A DNA stretch of 64,000 nt from Seminavis robusta (lineage: Eukaryota > Bacillariophyta > Bacillariophyceae > Naviculales > Naviculaceae): positions 1-64,000 of the forward strand of contig CAICTM010000277.1 in assembly GCA_903772945.1 (NCBI GenBank). The letters are read 5' to 3'. Each line of letters opens with the position of its first letter. Position 1 is the stretch's first letter. The position numbers and the translations under genes were made by a program. A model generated the notes under the pieces. That model was not told the origin of the DNA and did not search any database. It worked only from the letters and a program-made list of their open reading frames with translations. Positions 63,040 to 64,000 of the stretch are shown here, in pieces.

Positions 63040-64000
63040 TTAGACAGGAGCATTTCCAACTCCTTCGCTTTGCTTCTTGGCGGATTCACTTTGGGGCCCT
63101 GTAGGCATGTTGATCAACGCTGATGGGCTGGGCGAAATTCGAAGACCACCATCTTCGACGTCATACACTCCCTGGTCTTTTGCACTCTGTGACCAATACT
63201 TCTTCCCACCTCCAGCACCAGATTTCTTGGCTTGCAGTCTCACCAATTCCTCGCGGATGACTGGGGGGACACTCTGACACAGACGGCTCAGGTGGGAATT
63301 GCTAATGTTTTGCGCCGCCTGATAAATGCCCTCTAACCGGCTGGGATAGTACGAAGAAGCCCTTTGGCGTTGGCGACTGGCCAAGCTGGCACACCAGCGG
63401 CATCTTATCCCAAGCTGACCCAAGACAATGGGACGATTCCTTCCTTGGGCGCCCGCTTCCAGGTCTTTATCGGATGCCTCAAAGAGTTCAATCTGTTTGC
63501 GGGCCAAGCACTGATAGGGCGACAACTTCCAGTCATCGTCCGGAGTGTACAGGAGCTTTTGACCGTCAGTACATGTCAACAAAGCATTCATGTCAGCCTC
63601 GCTGAGCTGGTTGCCTTGTTGATTTGCACCTCCTTGGCCAGCGGGGACGTTGGATGCCATAGATAGCGTTTGCATCGAGGCAGGCGCAGGAGAGGAGGAC
63701 GACGAGGGAACCTGCAGTGTTTGAGGAGTCTGCTGCACAAGAGCATTAGCGGGGGCGGGGGCGCTTGTTGGTGCGCCGCCCGTTGCCATGGCGTTCATCA
63801 CTGGACCTCCAACAAAAGCAAACGGGTTTGCCCCGGTCCTTAGCCGTGCCTGTAACGTCTCTAAGAGGTTTGGGGCTATCGGAGCTGCCGAGCGGGGATG
63901 CAATTGGAAGCCTTGCAGACCAGCAAATGGGTTATTACCACTGGGTCTCAAAGCATGCTGGGCGGCGGCAAGGTTTGGGTTGAAGGTGAGCCCGAGTTGC
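63040..64000 (-). CDS. CxxC-HxxxC domain protein (member B), 5' part outside window
   Basis: The frame is open to the window edge (QLGLTFNPNLAAAQ precedes LRPSGNNPFAG), so the start lies beyond 64000; at least 320 residues are present, ending NAPV. Low-complexity Pro/Ala/Ser sequence leads to the same C-terminal domain as member A: LSPYQCLARKQIEL, DLEAGAQGRNRPIVLGQLGI, RCRWCA, SYYPSRLEGIYQAAQNI, SNSHLSRLCQ, KKSGAGGGKKYW. All proposed zinc ligands (CxxC and HxxxC) are kept. Member A and B share orientation and lie 2.8 kb apart, so a local gene duplication is the simplest explanation. The N-terminal halves have diverged greatly. Confidence 0.75.
   Translation of the reverse strand, partial: QLGLTFNPNLAAAQHALRPSGNNPFAGLQGFQLHPRSAAPIAPNLLETLQARLRTGANPFAFVGGPVMNAMATGGAPTSAPAPANALVQQTPQTLQVPSSSSSPAPASMQTLSMASNVPAGQGGANQQGNQLSEADMNALLTCTDGQKLLYTPDDDWKLSPYQCLARKQIELFEASDKDLEAGAQGRNRPIVLGQLGIRCRWCASLASRQRQRASSYYPSRLEGIYQAAQNISNSHLSRLCQSVPPVIREELVRLQAKKSGAGGGKKYWSQSAKDQGVYDVEDGGLRISPSPSALINMPTGPQSESAKKQSEGVGNAPV

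Overview
This window is nuclear DNA from a eukaryotic microalga, most probably a pennate diatom (Bacillariophyta). The clues are short GT-AG introns of about 80-170 nt, a histidine/glutamine-rich protein with a DUF6824 domain, an LRR protein anchored by one membrane helix after a disordered N-terminus, ankyrin debris of the GCPWD type, and transposon proteins of types I associate with diatom genomes. The species call is inference; nothing bacterial or organellar is visible. Start codons were moved to the first ATG where the longest open frame began at TTG or GTG. Exon joins come from reading frames and splice consensus, without transcript data.

Layout. 1-1.4 kb: AC microsatellites, a 90-bp tandem repeat and an inverted-repeat element. 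1.7-3.0 kb: three-exon aspartyl/asparaginyl beta-hydroxylase-like gene (+). 3.2-5.0 kb: SAM methyltransferase (-). 5.7-6.6 kb: membrane protein starting MCWS (-). 6.9-9.2 kb: LRR protein (-). 10.1-12.4 kb: five-exon M3-like zinc metallopeptidase with a 44-nt exon (-). 13.4-15.9 and 17.3-20.1 kb: two large disordered basic proteins (+). 20.6-22.4 kb: DUF6824 protein (-). 23.7-24.4 kb: HlyIII/PAQR-like membrane protein (-). 24.6-24.9 kb: small TIR element made of AAAGTCGC words. 26.2-28.7 kb: decayed transposon gene (-). 30.1-31.2 kb: membrane protein (+). 31.5-34.5 kb: third disordered protein (-). 36.6-45.1 kb: an apparently complete 8.5-kb DNA transposon. 45.5-46.3 kb: two further small TIR elements packed with internal oligomer repeats. 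46.7-49.2 kb: fourth disordered protein (+). 49.6-50.6 kb: pICln-like protein (-). 51.9-52.4 kb: TauE/SafE pseudogene (+). 52.4-54.1 kb: WD40 protein of GNB1L/Asa1 type (-). 54.6-54.9 kb: ankyrin pseudogene (+). 58.4-60.3 and 63.0-64.0 kb: two paralogues with a CxxC-HxxxC domain (-), the second cut by the window edge.

Two features stand out. First, the 8.5-kb element has matched termini, clustered subterminal repeats, a DDE transposase and three accessory genes: a spliced 694-aa protein, an RGG-box protein with a SUMO-interacting-type motif, and a protein made of tandem HPARILL modules. This looks like a multi-protein transposition system. Second, four unlinked-in-sequence but similar-in-style long disordered proteins share repeated Arg/Lys-Arg-x-Ser motifs of the type used by basophilic kinases and 14-3-3 proteins. 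Host genes are otherwise single-copy housekeeping functions with no operon-like logic.
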